Shown here one piece after another: positions 27,350 to 36,910 of a DNA stretch of 64,000 nucleotides. Position numbers and translations under genes: made by a program. Below the pieces are notes generated by a model. It searched no databases. It was not told where the DNA came from and saw only the letters and a program-made list of their open reading frames with translations. Origin of the DNA: Burkholderia sp. WSM2230 (GTDB lineage Bacteria > Pseudomonadota > Gammaproteobacteria > Burkholderiales > Burkholderiaceae); contig NZ_AXAJ01000007.1 in assembly GCF_000472445.1 (NCBI RefSeq), positions 124,750 to 188,749 on the forward strand. The letters run 5' to 3'. Within the stretch, counting starts at the first letter, position 1; every line of letters starts with the position of its first letter.

Positions 27350-27508
27350 AAGACGACTGCGGATTGAAAATCAGCGCGCCGGCGAATGCGGAAATCATCT
27401 CGTATCGCGGCGCGCTTTCGAGCGGTTTGTCGATAAACGTGGAAAACGTTACGCGTCAGCGGGCAAACATTTCCACCGACCAGACAGTGCACGAATACTA
27501 TGAGCCGG

Positions 27509-27616
27509 TCATTGCGTTGCCGCGTGTAATGCGGCTTTCAATAAGCCTGCTACCAGGCCCACCGTGACGACGCCCAGCACCCATAGGCCGACGAACCATG
27601 CGAATCGTCGCCACAT
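27509..27616 (-). CDS. DUF2474 small membrane protein, oxidase small subunit
   Basis: A 35-residue protein (MWRRFAWFVGLWVLGVVT, then VGLVAGLLKAALHAATQ) starting one base after the cydB stop (TAG C ATG). It is a single transmembrane helix with a basic N-terminus and matches the DUF2474 pattern of tiny genes that follow cioB/cydB. It is analogous in place and size to CydX, which stabilises cytochrome bd. It was found by reading past the cydB stop. Confidence 0.85.
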   Translation of the reverse strand: MWRRFAWFVGLWVLGVVTVGLVAGLLKAALHAATQ

Positions 27617-27617
27617 G

Positions 27618-28634
27618 CTAGTGATACCCCTCGCCAGCGCGCATTTTGCCTTTGAAGACAGAATACGCGTAGATGGTGTACCCGAGAATCATCGGGATCG
27701 TGATAGCGGCGCCGACCAGCAGAAATAGCAGGCTCGCGTGGGGCGCCGCTGCATCGCGGAAAGAAATGGTGGGCGGCACGAGATACGGATAGAGGCTGAT
27801 CAGAAGCCCCGCATAGCAAAGAATGAAAATGCCATAGGCAAATAGCAACGGCAGTACATGACGGCGCGCGGAAAGACTGCGCCAGAAACCCGCAGCGAGA
27901 AGTACCAGCAGTATCGGCACCGGAGCGGTCAATGCGGCAGCGGGCCAGCGGAACCAGCGCTCAGTGAGCGAGCCTTGCAGCATCGGCGTCCACAGCGTGA
28001 CTACCACGATCAGTGCGAGAACCGCGACTGCCATGGCGCGAGCATAACGGCGGCAGCGTTCATGCAGTGGGCCCTCGGTACGCCAGATTAGCCAGCATGA
28101 ACCAAGCAATGCATAGCCGACGATGACCGCGAGGCCGCACAACACGGTAAAACCGGTGAGCCAGTCCCACCATCCGCCGGAATACGAAACGCCCTGGACG
28201 TGAATGCCCTGGAGCAGTCCGCCCAGCACGAGCCCCTGGCATAGCGCGGCCATGGCCGAGCCCGAGAAGAACGCGACGTCCCACCACGTACGGCCCGATC
28301 CTGTTGCGCGAAAACGGAACTCGAAGGCGACGCCGCGAAACACGAGCGCGAGCAGCATCGCGATGACAGGCGGATAGAGTGCGGGGAGAATGATCGAATA
28401 GGCAAGCGGAAAAACCGCAAACAGGCCGCCGCCGCCGAGCACCAGCCAGGTCTCGTTGCCGTCCCATACCGGCGCGATGGAATTGACCATCAGATCGCGG
28501 TCGTCCCGATTGCGTTCGACGGCGAACAGGATGCCCACGCCCAGGTCGAAGCCGTCGAGCAGCACGTACGCCAGCACGGCAAACGCGAGAATGGCGGCCC
28601 ATATGAGCGGCAGATCAATCGTGGCGGCTGTCAT
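27618..28634 (-). CDS. cioB: Cyanide-insensitive bd-type quinol oxidase subunit II
   Basis: A 338-residue membrane protein with about eight hydrophobic helices. It begins DLPLIWAAILAFAVLAYVLL and carries GNETWLVLGGGGLFAVFPLAY, the CydB/CioB signature. It pairs with subunit I for quinol oxidation and oxygen reduction. Its start overlaps the cioA stop by 20 bases, and the DUF2474 gene follows at once. Confidence 0.93.
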   Translation of the reverse strand: MTAATIDLPLIWAAILAFAVLAYVLLDGFDLGVGILFAVERNRDDRDLMVNSIAPVWDGNETWLVLGGGGLFAVFPLAYSIILPALYPPVIAMLLALVFRGVAFEFRFRATGSGRTWWDVAFFSGSAMAALCQGLVLGGLLQGIHVQGVSYSGGWWDWLTGFTVLCGLAVIVGYALLGSCWLIWRTEGPLHERCRRYARAMAVAVLALIVVVTLWTPMLQGSLTERWFRWPAAALTAPVPILLVLLAAGFWRSLSARRHVLPLLFAYGIFILCYAGLLISLYPYLVPPTISFRDAAAPHASLLFLLVGAAITIPMILGYTIYAYSVFKGKMRAGEGYH

Positions 28635-30066
28635 GGCGCGAGTCCCGCGAAAGAGAGTGGTCCGTGGTGTCCGATACGGCTTGCCGCTGTGCAGGCCCAG
28701 GCGTGATGCCCGCGCTGCGATGCGGTTTGTCCTTCGCGGGCCCTTCTGTGGTGAGCGATGGCGGCCTCGCCATGAGCCGCAACAGGAACACCATGGCCGC
28801 GCCGAATACGATCAGATAGACCACGCCGAAAGCCGCCAGCGATGTGGCGACACCGGGCGCGGCGATGGGCGAGACGCTGTCCACGGTACGCAGATGCCCG
28901 TATACGGTGTAAGGTTGACGGCCCACTTCAGTAACGGTCCAGCCGCACAGCAATGCGATAAGACCCGAAGGTCCCATTGCGACCATGAGCCGATGCAGCC
29001 AGCGCGCGCGATAAAGCGAATGTCGGGCCCGCAGTGCGAGACTGGTAAAGCCGGTCAGCGCCATCAGCACACCGAGGCCAACCATGATGCGAAAGGCCCA
29101 GAAAATCAGCGGCGAATACGGACGATCGGCTGGCGCGAACTCCTTGAGGCCCTTGATCGAGCCGTTCCAGGTGTGCGTGAGAATCAGCGCGCCCAGGTGC
29201 GGAACCTCGACGGCATAATCGGTGGTCTCGGTCTTCATGTTTGGCATGCCGAACAATATGAGCGGCTGGCCTGGTTTCGATTCCCAGTCGCCCTCCAGCG
29301 CAGCGATTTTCGCGGGTTGATGCCTCAGTGTGTTGACGCCGTGCTGGTCGCCGGCGAGGATCTGGATCGGCGCGACGATACACGCCATCCATAACGCCAT
29401 GGAAGCCATCAGGCGCGCAGGCTCATTGCCCTGATCGCGCAGCAGATGCCACGCACCTACCGCGCCCACGATAAACGCCACGCTCAGATAAGCGGCCAGC
29501 ACCATGTGCGCGAGCCGGTAGGGGAACGACGGATTGAAGATGATGCTGAGCCAGTCGGCAGGGAAAAAGCGCCCATCCACCTCTGTAAATCCCTGCGGCG
29601 TCTGCATCCACGAATTCACGGCCAGAATCCAGAAGGCGCTTATCAACGTGCCGACTGCCACGAGTACCGTCGCAAGAAAATGCAGCCTGGGACCGACGCG
29701 CTTCATGCCGAACAGCATTACGCCGAGAAAACCCGACTCGAGAAAGAATGCAGTCAGCACTTCGTAGCCCATGAGCGGGCCCACCACGGGACCGGCGCGA
29801 TACGCGAAGCCCGCCCAGTTGGTGCCGAACTCATACGACATGACGAGGCCCGACACCACGCCCACGCCGAACACCACGGCGAAGATCGTCAACCAGTAGC
29901 GGAATACCGCCAGGTAGACGGGTTTGCCGGTGACGAGCCATGCGCCTTCCAGTACCGCGAGGTAGCTGGCGAGCCCAATCGACATAGCCGGGAAAATGAT
30001 GTGAAAGGCGATGGTGAAACCGAATTGCGTCCGGGCGAGAAAGAGAGCGTCAACCGAGGGTGGCAT
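28615..30066 (-). CDS. cioA: Cyanide-insensitive bd-type quinol oxidase subunit I
   Basis: A 483-residue membrane protein binding haems b558, b595 and d. FGFTIAFHIIFPAMSIGLAS holds the haem ligand His near the N-terminus; SYEFGTNWAGFAYRAG, GDQHGVNTLRHQPAKIAALE and GWTVTEVGRQPYTVYGHLRT are family signatures. The Q-loop is short, as in CioA rather than the long-loop E. coli CydA. ATG 30066 is used; the open frame upstream is not conserved-looking. A hydrophilic tail of about 40 residues follows the last helix. The oxidase lets respiration continue with low oxygen, cyanide or nitrosative stress. Confidence 0.93.
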   Translation of the reverse strand: MPPSVDALFLARTQFGFTIAFHIIFPAMSIGLASYLAVLEGAWLVTGKPVYLAVFRYWLTIFAVVFGVGVVSGLVMSYEFGTNWAGFAYRAGPVVGPLMGYEVLTAFFLESGFLGVMLFGMKRVGPRLHFLATVLVAVGTLISAFWILAVNSWMQTPQGFTEVDGRFFPADWLSIIFNPSFPYRLAHMVLAAYLSVAFIVGAVGAWHLLRDQGNEPARLMASMALWMACIVAPIQILAGDQHGVNTLRHQPAKIAALEGDWESKPGQPLILFGMPNMKTETTDYAVEVPHLGALILTHTWNGSIKGLKEFAPADRPYSPLIFWAFRIMVGLGVLMALTGFTSLALRARHSLYRARWLHRLMVAMGPSGLIALLCGWTVTEVGRQPYTVYGHLRTVDSVSPIAAPGVATSLAAFGVVYLIVFGAAMVFLLRLMARPPSLTTEGPAKDKPHRSAGITPGPAQRQAVSDTTDHSLSRDSRHDSRHD

Positions 30067-30161
30067 CACGGTACCTCGTGTGCGGGACGTGAAGGGCGAG
30101 GGGTGAAACGGCGTTTTGCGCTGCAAGATGCTTATGAAGGGTAGCAAATCGCCGGCCCGGC

Positions 30162-30179
30162 TGCGTGAATCTTCACGCA
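30162..30179. promoter_or_regulatory. Perfect palindrome between cioA and the YdeP-type gene
   Basis: TGCGTGAA-TC-TTCACGCA, eight-base perfect arms around two bases, in the 240-base divergent region. It lies about 95 bases before the cioA start and about 130 before the oxidoreductase start. This is the size and symmetry of a dimeric repressor or activator site; the regulator is unknown. Confidence 0.5.
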
Positions 30180-30306
30180 CCCACCCACTGCATTCGAGCA
30201 CGCCGTAAGCCGCCCCGTAAACCTATTGTCAGGACTGTATGCGCCATTCTCAAACAGGTACATGCATTGCTGTCCGCTCATGCATTCTCAATGCGCGGAG
30301 ACGGTG

Positions 30307-32613
30307 ATGAAAGAGAGCGACACGACACGAGATTACCCGTTTGCCTCCGGCGGCTGGGGATCGTTGAGGGCAGTCACGACGATCCTCGCGCAAGAGCACG
30401 TGGGCGTAAAGGACAGCGCGGCACTGGCGAAACAGAACAAGCCGGACGGCTTCATGTGCGTGAGCTGTTCGTGGGCCAAGCCAGCCGATCCGCACGTGTT
30501 CGAGTTCTGCGAAAGCGGTGCGAAGGCAACTGCATGGGATCTCACGTCGAAGCGAATGACGCCGGAGTTCTTCCAATTGCACACCGTGACCGAATTGATG
30601 TCATGGCACGATCACGATCTCGAGGAGGCAGGGCGTCTCACGGCGCCGTTGCGCTACGATCCCGCTACCGACAAGTACGTGCAGATAGAGTGGCAACAGG
30701 CGTTCGACGAAATCGCCCGCGAGCTTAACCAGCTCGAGCCGGACAGCGTGGTGTTCTACGCGTCGGGCCGCGCATCGCTCGAAACCTCATACATGTACCA
30801 GCTTTTCGCGCGCATGTACGGTACGAACAACTTGCCGGACAGCTCGAACATGTGTCACGAGAGCACCAGCGTCGGCTTGAATGAAGCGATCGGGGTTGGT
30901 GTCGGCACCATCACCCTCGAAGACTTCGAGAAAACGGATCTCATGTTCTTTTTTGGGCAGAACGTCGGCACCAATAGTCCGCGCATGCTTCATCAGTTGC
31001 AGGACGCGCGCAAACGCGGCGTGCCGATCATTACGTTCAATCCGCTTCGCGAGCCGGGCCTCGTGCGTTTTGCCAACCCGCAGTCGCCGGTGCAGATGCT
31101 CACGCCGGACAACACGCAGATCAGCACGCAATATCATCAGGTGAAGACAGGCGGTGATACGGCGGCAATTCTCGGCATCTGCAAGGCGGTCATTGCAGCG
31201 GACGACCTGGCCATTGAGCAGGCGCGGCCGCGCGTGGTCGATGTCGATTTCATTCGCGAGCACACCACCGGCTATGAAGCATTCGCGAACTATGCGCGCG
31301 AAGTGTCGTGGGCCGACATAGAAAACGTGAGCGGCCTGCCGCGCGAGGCGATGGAAGCTGCAGCCGGCGAGTACATCAAAGCGAATGCTGTGATGATTCA
31401 CTACGGCATGGGACTTACTCAGCACAGGCTTGGGGTGCAGAACGTGCGCATGGTGTGCAATCTGCTGTTGCTGCGCGGCAATATCGGCAAACCGGGAGCA
31501 GGGCCTTCTCCGGTGCGCGGGCACTCGAATGTGCAGGGGCAGCGTACCGTCGGCATCACGGAGAAACCCGAACTGGCGCCGCTCGACAAGCTGGCGAGTC
31601 AGTTCTCTTTCGAACCGCCGCGCAAAAAAGGCCTGAATACCGTCGAAGCGTTCGAGGCAATGCTCAAGGGCGACATAAAAGGCGTGTTCAATCTGGGCGG
31701 CAATCTCGTGCGTTCCGTGCCGGACCGTTTGCGGATAGAACCGGCATGGCGAGGATTGCGGCTGAATGTGAACGTTGCGACGAAGCTCAACCGCAGCCAC
31801 CTCGTCCACGGCGAGATCTCGTACATTCTCCCGTGTTTGAGCCGCATTGAAATCGACCGGCAGGCGAGTGGCGAGCAGGCGGTTTCAATGGAAGATAGCA
31901 CCGCCTGCATGCATGGCTCGCGCGGCGTGGCCGAGCCCGCGGGTGAGAACATTCGCTCCGAGCCGTACATTGTCGCCGGTATTGCGAAGGCGACGCTGGG
32001 TAGTCGCTTCAATGTGGACTGGGATGCATGGCGAGACGATTACTCCGCGGTGCGCGACGAAATTGCAAAGACGTACCCCGAAATCTTTCACGACTTCAAT
32101 CAACGCATGTGGACGCCAGGCGGATTCCACAAGCCGTTGCCCGCACGCGAGCGGCAATGGAAAACGAAAAGCGGCAAAGCGGAGTTCATCGTGCCGAAGG
32201 CGCTAGGCGAAGATCCCGATATGCCCGAGCGCGGACCAGACGCGCTGCGGCTCATGACGCTGCGCTCCGACAGCCAGTTCAATACGACGATCTATGGTCT
32301 CGACGACCGTTTTCGCGGCGTCAAAGGCAACCGCATGATTGTGCTGATGAATAAAGGAGATATGGCGGCCAACGGTCTTTCCGAAGGCGACAGGATCGGC
32401 TTGCAAACCATTTCCGACGACGGCTTTGACCGGCGCGTAACCGGCCTCACTGTGAAGGCGTACGACATCCCTCCCGGCTGCATAGCCGGTTATTATCCCG
32501 AATGCAATCCGCTGCTGCCGCTGTGGCATTACGCTGAAGAGAGCAAAGTGCCCGGCGCCAAATCGATTCCAGTGAGGATTGTCGACAAGCCGGGTACGCC
32601 TGCTGCCGCGTGA
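30307..32613 (+). CDS. FdhF/YdeP-type molybdopterin oxidoreductase
   Basis: A 768-residue cytoplasmic enzyme of the formate-dehydrogenase-alpha-like superfamily, closest in layout to YdeP. The N-terminus has Cys-containing FMCVSCSWAKPADPHVFEFC, a possible iron-sulfur site, then EWQQAFDEIARELNQL, FYASGRASLETSYMYQLFAR, NMCHESTSVGLNEAIGVG and the molybdopterin-guanine-dinucleotide segments FFGQNVGTNSPRMLHQLQDA and LLLLRGNIGKPGAGPSPVRG. GGAG lies six bases before ATG 30307. YdeP is linked to acid resistance in E. coli; the true substrate is not established, so formate should not be assumed. Confidence 0.9.
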   Translation: MKESDTTRDYPFASGGWGSLRAVTTILAQEHVGVKDSAALAKQNKPDGFMCVSCSWAKPADPHVFEFCESGAKATAWDLTSKRMTPEFFQLHTVTELMSWHDHDLEEAGRLTAPLRYDPATDKYVQIEWQQAFDEIARELNQLEPDSVVFYASGRASLETSYMYQLFARMYGTNNLPDSSNMCHESTSVGLNEAIGVGVGTITLEDFEKTDLMFFFGQNVGTNSPRMLHQLQDARKRGVPIITFNPLREPGLVRFANPQSPVQMLTPDNTQISTQYHQVKTGGDTAAILGICKAVIAADDLAIEQARPRVVDVDFIREHTTGYEAFANYAREVSWADIENVSGLPREAMEAAAGEYIKANAVMIHYGMGLTQHRLGVQNVRMVCNLLLLRGNIGKPGAGPSPVRGHSNVQGQRTVGITEKPELAPLDKLASQFSFEPPRKKGLNTVEAFEAMLKGDIKGVFNLGGNLVRSVPDRLRIEPAWRGLRLNVNVATKLNRSHLVHGEISYILPCLSRIEIDRQASGEQAVSMEDSTACMHGSRGVAEPAGENIRSEPYIVAGIAKATLGSRFNVDWDAWRDDYSAVRDEIAKTYPEIFHDFNQRMWTPGGFHKPLPARERQWKTKSGKAEFIVPKALGEDPDMPERGPDALRLMTLRSDSQFNTTIYGLDDRFRGVKGNRMIVLMNKGDMAANGLSEGDRIGLQTISDDGFDRRVTGLTVKAYDIPPGCIAGYYPECNPLLPLWHYAEESKVPGAKSIPVRIVDKPGTPAAA

Positions 32614-32676
32614 GAAAGTTGCCGGACCGCTCCGCAAATGGCCCGGCACATCTTGTTTTACGCGCAATGACCGCCG

Positions 32677-33264
32677 TTAATCGGCGTAACGCATTTTGCG
32701 CGTTTTGGGCAGGCAATGCGTCGCGCCGATCACAAGCAGAGAGCCGAGCAGGAACGTGGCGATCGGGAAGGTGCCCGCCGTGTTCACGGCGATTTCGCGC
32801 GGGCGCTCGCCGAGAAGCTGCAGTCTGCGGCGCGTCATCTTCGCACCTAGCGAACGCAGCTCGTTCTTCAATGCGCGCTCGGCGGCGGGCAGCAACACAG
32901 TTTCCTCATCCGCCACATGGTGCATGACTTCGCGCATCAATTGCTGGAACAGGCCGTCGTATGCCGCGTCTTCGGGGCCGGTCGCGCGCAGCTTCGCGAT
33001 GGTGGCGCGCATTTCGTCGTGTTCCGGGCGGCTCTTTTCAAGCGTCTGATCTTCGCTGAGTACGCCGCTCAGTGCTGGATAAAAGATTTCTTCTTCCAGC
33101 TGTGCGTGAATTTCAAGCGCGGCACATACTGAATTGACAATGGCGCGTTTGCGCCACCACGGACTGTCGGCGTGATAGCGATGAAATGCGGTGAGCACAT
33201 GCATATGATCCAGGCGGATCATCGCGGTAATGGTAGGGGACATCGAGGAATTGCTATCGGGCAT
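32677..33264 (-). CDS. Hemerythrin-like protein with C-terminal membrane segment
   Basis: A 195-residue protein. The N-terminal part has spaced His/Glu helices: IRLDHMHVLTAFHRYH, ALEIHAQLEEEIFYPAL, RPEHDEMRATI and MREVMHHVADEETVLLPA. Near the C-terminus a hydrophobic stretch (TFPIATFLLGSLLVIGA) could anchor it in the membrane, which the hemerythrin at 22613 lacks. GGAG precedes ATG 33264 by about eight bases. It converges with the molybdopterin oxidoreductase gene. Confidence 0.88.
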   Translation of the reverse strand: MPDSNSSMSPTITAMIRLDHMHVLTAFHRYHADSPWWRKRAIVNSVCAALEIHAQLEEEIFYPALSGVLSEDQTLEKSRPEHDEMRATIAKLRATGPEDAAYDGLFQQLMREVMHHVADEETVLLPAAERALKNELRSLGAKMTRRRLQLLGERPREIAVNTAGTFPIATFLLGSLLVIGATHCLPKTRKMRYAD

Positions 33265-33378
33265 GGCAGTTCTCCAGAATGACGCGGCGCCAGGCGTCGG
33301 TATTGGGGGTTGTCGGCATGCGCAACGTCGGCATGCGGGCGCTCGCGGATGCGCCACCTCCCGCATTTGGCATTCCTG

Positions 33379-35439
33379 CTATGCCTCGCCCTGGTCAGGA
33401 ATTTTTTCTATGTCGCGCAGCCACACGGTGGCCTCGCTGTCGCTCGGCGCCCGCCAATCGCCGCGCGGTGAAAGCGAGCCGCCCGAGCCCACTTTCGGCG
33501 CGTTGGGAATGCACGAGCGCTTGAACTGGCTCGTGTGGAAAAAGCGCTCGGCAAAAATCGCCAGGTTGCGTTTGATGTCGGCCAGCGTGTATTCATTGCG
33601 CGTGATATTCCGGCCTGCCGGCCACACGCCACGCTCACGGTCGGCCCACGCACTATGCGCAAGAAACGCGACCTTGGAGGGAGTAAAGCCAAAGCGCAGC
33701 AGGTAATAGAGGTTGAAGTCCTGCAATTCATACGGGCCGATGATGTTCTCCGTTTTCTGGTCAATGACTTTCTCGACTTTTCCGGGCACCAGTTCCGGGC
33801 TGATCTCCGTTGCGAGAATCTGCTCCAGCACGCTAGAACCCGCATCGCCCACCTGACCCGATTCCGCCACCCAGCGGACCAGGTGCGTAATCAGCGTCTT
33901 CGGCACGCTCGCGTTGACGCTGTAATGCGACATGTGATCGCCGACGCCATAGGTGCACCAGCCAAGCGCCAGTTCGCTGAGATCGCCGGTGCCGATCACG
34001 ATGGCGTGGTGAAAATTGGCGAGCCTGAAAAGATGGCTGGTGCGCTCGCCTGCCTGAACGTTTTCGAACGTCACGTCATACTGTTTTTCGCCCGCTGCAA
34101 AGGGGTGATGCAAGTCCTTCAGCATCTGCATGCAGCTTGGACGTATGTCGATTTCTTCCATCGAACAGCCAACCGCCTGCATCACATCTTTGGCCTGCTG
34201 GAGCGTGCGGCTGCTGGTCGCGAAGCCCGGCATGGTGTAGCCGAGGATATTCGAGCGCGGCAGTTTCAGGCGATCCATGGCCTTGGCGCAGACGAGCAGT
34301 GCCTGAGTTGAATCGAGCCCGCCTGAAACGCCGATCACCACTTTGGAGATCTTCGCCGCGCCGAGTCGCTGCAAAAGCCCCTGTACCTGAATGTTGTAAA
34401 CCTCGGCGCAGCGTTCGTCGCGCGTGGCCGGATTGGACGGCACGTAGGGGAAGCGGTTGATCGCGCGCATGAGCGGAAGATGCTCTGCGCGAGGCAGCGA
34501 AGCGGGCACGCTGACTACCTGGAACTTGCCGACTTCCTGCGCGTGGCGGCGCGTGGACTGGCCGAAAGTGGTCTGCCTCATCCTCTCGCGCGATAGCCGT
34601 TCGAGATCGACGTCGCCATAAATGATGTGCGACGTATCGAGAAATCGCTCCGATTCCGCGAGCATTTCGCCGTTTTCGTAGATCAGCGCCTGACCGTCCC
34701 ACGCGAGGTCGGTCGTGGATTCGCCGCGGCCCGCCGACGAATACAGATACGCGGACAGGCAACGCGCGGATTGTTGGCCCACCAGTTGATGCCGGTAGCC
34801 CGACTTGCCGATCACGATGTTCGACGCCGAAAGGTTCACGAGCACCGTTGCACCCGCAAGTGCGGCGAACGACGAAGGCGGCACCGGCACCCACACGTCC
34901 TCGCATATTTCAATGTGAAAGCGAAAGAGCGGCGCTTGCGGAATCTCGAACAGCAGGAATGCACTGAAAGGCGTCTGCTGTCCGCACAACGTCACCTCGC
35001 CGGAGGATGCGTTTTCCGCCGCGCTGAATTGCCGGGCCTCGTAAAACTCGCCGTAGTTCGGCAAATAGCTCTTGGGCACCACACCGCACAGTTTGCCGTT
35101 GGAAATCACGAGCGCGCAATTGAAGAGCTTGTGTTCGATCTTCAGCGGTGCACCGATCACAAGTATCGCGGGAATATTGGTGGACGCCGCAACGATGTCC
35201 GCGATTGCCGCCTCGCACGCATCGAGCAATGCGCGCTGATGGAACAGGTCGTCGCAGCTATAAGCGGAAATGCCCAGCTCGGGAAACACCACGAGCGCAG
35301 CACCTTGTTGCGCGGCTTCCTGCGCGAGGCGCAGCGTTTCCTGCCCGTTGAATTGCGGATCGGCGACGCGGCACACCGGAACGGCAACCGCGACACGCGC
35401 GAAATCATGGCTGTAGAGATTGAAGAATGATCGCGTCAT
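33379..35439 (-). CDS. nadE: Glutamine-dependent NAD+ synthetase
   Basis: A 686-residue two-domain enzyme that amidates nicotinate adenine dinucleotide to NAD+ using glutamine. The N-terminal nitrilase-fold glutaminase has the triad Glu54 ([10 protein letters not shown]), Lys123 ([12 protein letters not shown]) and Cys179 (HIEICEDVW). The C-terminal synthetase domain has the ATP loop SGGLDST (from 372), then [32 protein letters not shown]. Length matches the long actinobacterial-type enzyme. Start ATG 35439 begins at the nitrilase domain ([13 protein letters not shown]). The PncC gene lies just upstream on the same strand, so both may be co-transcribed for NAD renewal. Confidence 0.93.
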   Translation of the reverse strand: MTRSFFNLYSHDFARVAVAVPVCRVADPQFNGQETLRLAQEAAQQGAALVVFPELGISAYSCDDLFHQRALLDACEAAIADIVAASTNIPAILVIGAPLKIEHKLFNCALVISNGKLCGVVPKSYLPNYGEFYEARQFSAAENASSGEVTLCGQQTPFSAFLLFEIPQAPLFRFHIEICEDVWVPVPPSSFAALAGATVLVNLSASNIVIGKSGYRHQLVGQQSARCLSAYLYSSAGRGESTTDLAWDGQALIYENGEMLAESERFLDTSHIIYGDVDLERLSRERMRQTTFGQSTRRHAQEVGKFQVVSVPASLPRAEHLPLMRAINRFPYVPSNPATRDERCAEVYNIQVQGLLQRLGAAKISKVVIGVSGGLDSTQALLVCAKAMDRLKLPRSNILGYTMPGFATSSRTLQQAKDVMQAVGCSMEEIDIRPSCMQMLKDLHHPFAAGEKQYDVTFENVQAGERTSHLFRLANFHHAIVIGTGDLSELALGWCTYGVGDHMSHYSVNASVPKTLITHLVRWVAESGQVGDAGSSVLEQILATEISPELVPGKVEKVIDQKTENIIGPYELQDFNLYYLLRFGFTPSKVAFLAHSAWADRERGVWPAGRNITRNEYTLADIKRNLAIFAERFFHTSQFKRSCIPNAPKVGSGGSLSPRGDWRAPSDSEATVWLRDIEKIPDQGEA

Positions 35440-35532
35440 GGTGTGCAGCGCCTTCGAAAAGCCGGCCAAAAGCGGGCGCTTGCCTCGCTGGCCGGCATTG
35501 AACACAGCCCGATGCAGCGTCTTGCAGGCTGC

Positions 35533-36057
35533 TCAGGCGGAAGACGAGGAGCGGCGCCTCGCGTTGGGCAACTCGTTGAAATAATGTTCGATACGCGACA
35601 GCGCATAAAGCGCCGCGTTCTGCCTGATGGTGGTGCGGTCGCCGCCGAACACCCGCGTCTCGCTGAACATGTATTCACCGTCGCGGCGCCTATAGCGCCA
35701 TGCGAAGCATTGAGTGCCCGGCGCCAGGTTCTCGCCTTTCGGCGGCGGACCCGCAATGCCCGTATTCGCAACCGCAATATGCGCCGAGCACGCTTCCAGC
35801 GCAAGTACGCCGGTGGCCATCTCGCGGGCGACTTCCTCGCTCGTCAAGCCGTGCTCTTCGATGGTCCGCGCCTGCACGTTGAGCACGCCGCATTTACCCG
35901 AAGGCGAATAGACGACAAGGCCCACGTCGAGGCATGCGCCGCTGCCGGGCACGTCGGCGATCATCGAGGCGATAAGGCCGCCGGTGCACGATTCGGCGGT
36001 GGCGATCACGAGACCGCGCGACGACAGAAATCCAACCACGCTGCGGGGAATGTTCAT
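35533..36057 (-). CDS. pncC: Nicotinamide-nucleotide amidase (PncC, CinA C-terminal domain)
   Basis: A 174-residue single-domain protein matching the CinA C-terminal domain: TAESCTGGLIASMIADVPGSG, VVYSPSGKCGVLNVQ and IAVANTGIAGP. By family it deamidates NMN, a by-product of NAD-dependent DNA ligase, to nicotinate mononucleotide, which re-enters NAD synthesis. The usual CinA N-terminal domain is absent. It lies about 90 bases upstream of the nadE start. Confidence 0.88.
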   Translation of the reverse strand: MNIPRSVVGFLSSRGLVIATAESCTGGLIASMIADVPGSGACLDVGLVVYSPSGKCGVLNVQARTIEEHGLTSEEVAREMATGVLALEACSAHIAVANTGIAGPPPKGENLAPGTQCFAWRYRRRDGEYMFSETRVFGGDRTTIRQNAALYALSRIEHYFNELPNARRRSSSSA

Positions 36058-36165
36058 TTTTCCGTCCTCGTTTCTTCAAGATGGACCAGTTGCTTCTCTG
36101 CAAGCAAACGCAATACCCGTTGCGCACGCAGCATCATGGAGCGGCACGATCATTGCTCGACACGA

Positions 36166-36235
36166 GCGTCCCTTCACCGGGACGCCATGGTTGTTTGTTC
36201 CGTTCGGCCCGCCAGGCACCGGCGGGCCGTTTTTT
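36166..36235 (+). ncRNA. Candidate small RNA: two hairpins ending in a T tract
   Basis: On the + strand between divergent pncC and the acetyltransferase gene, a 7-bp hairpin (GCGTCCC-TTCACC-GGGACGC, 36166-36185) is followed by a perfect 9-bp terminator. No + strand protein gene lies upstream to use that terminator. A short transcript from the pncC upstream region is the simplest reading; its 5' end is not known. Confidence 0.35.
36205..36235 (+). terminator. Strong Rho-independent terminator with no obvious gene
   Basis: CGGCCCGCC (36205-36213), loop AGGCACC, GGCGGGCCG (36221-36229), then six T. The minus-strand reading has no T tract after the stem, so it works on the + strand. Confidence 0.8.
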
Positions 36236-36344
36236 AGCCGGCATGAAGGATGGGCAGCCGTCTGCCTGATCGGTACAGCGATTGCTGTTTTGTGTGTGGC
36301 ATGCGATGGCATGCGGTGACACGCGACGGAAGGAGGCGACGCTC

Positions 36345-36854
36345 ATGATGTTTCCCACAATCGTTATCAACCGCGAGGCCCCGTCTTCGATTGATGCATT
36401 GACCCTGCTCGACGAACTGAGCGCCATGCTCGTGGTATTCACCGGCGACGGCGGACAGAGCCGCTTCTCGATTCACGACGTCGCGCTGGAGCGCTCGCGT
36501 TTTCTCGTGGCACGAAGCGATTCTGCAACTCCGCTCGGCTGTGGCGCATTCCGTCCGCTAGGCGAGCATATCGCTGAAATCAAGCGCCTGTATGCGCGTC
36601 CCGGCGCGGACGGCGTGGGCACCGCAATCCTCGCGCGGCTCGAGAAAGAAGCAGCGGAACTCGGCTACCAGGCGTTATGGCTCGGCACTCACATGAATAA
36701 TCGCCGTGCTATCGGGTTCTACGAAAAGCACGGCTTTCATCGCATTGCGCCGTATGGGCCGTATGTGAGCAAGGCGGACTCATGCTGTTATGAGAAGCGC
36801 ATCGATGGACAGGCGCCCGACAATCAGCGCAAGGAAACGATGCGCGATGCCTGA
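36345..36854 (+). CDS. GNAT family N-acetyltransferase
   Basis: A 169-residue protein with a GNAT core: IKRLYARPGADGVGTAILARLE for acetyl-CoA binding (the usual R/Q-x2-G-x-G/A pattern) and NNRRAIGFYEKHGFHRI, the typical final beta-bulge. AGGAGG at 36331-36336 lies eight bases before ATG 36345. Substrate unknown. It stands alone downstream of the orphan terminator and converges with the cytochrome c gene. Confidence 0.85.
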   Translation: MMFPTIVINREAPSSIDALTLLDELSAMLVVFTGDGGQSRFSIHDVALERSRFLVARSDSATPLGCGAFRPLGEHIAEIKRLYARPGADGVGTAILARLEKEAAELGYQALWLGTHMNNRRAIGFYEKHGFHRIAPYGPYVSKADSCCYEKRIDGQAPDNQRKETMRDA

Positions 36855-36910
36855 CGCACGGAAAGCGCGCCCGTATCGCAGTTGCATCGCACGGCGCTAC
36901 ACAGGCTGCG

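Noticed and set aside
35984..36319. 111-codon + strand frame covering the small RNA candidate
   Set aside because: No ribosome site, starts inside pncC, and the terminator stem lies within it, which fits a non-coding transcript better.
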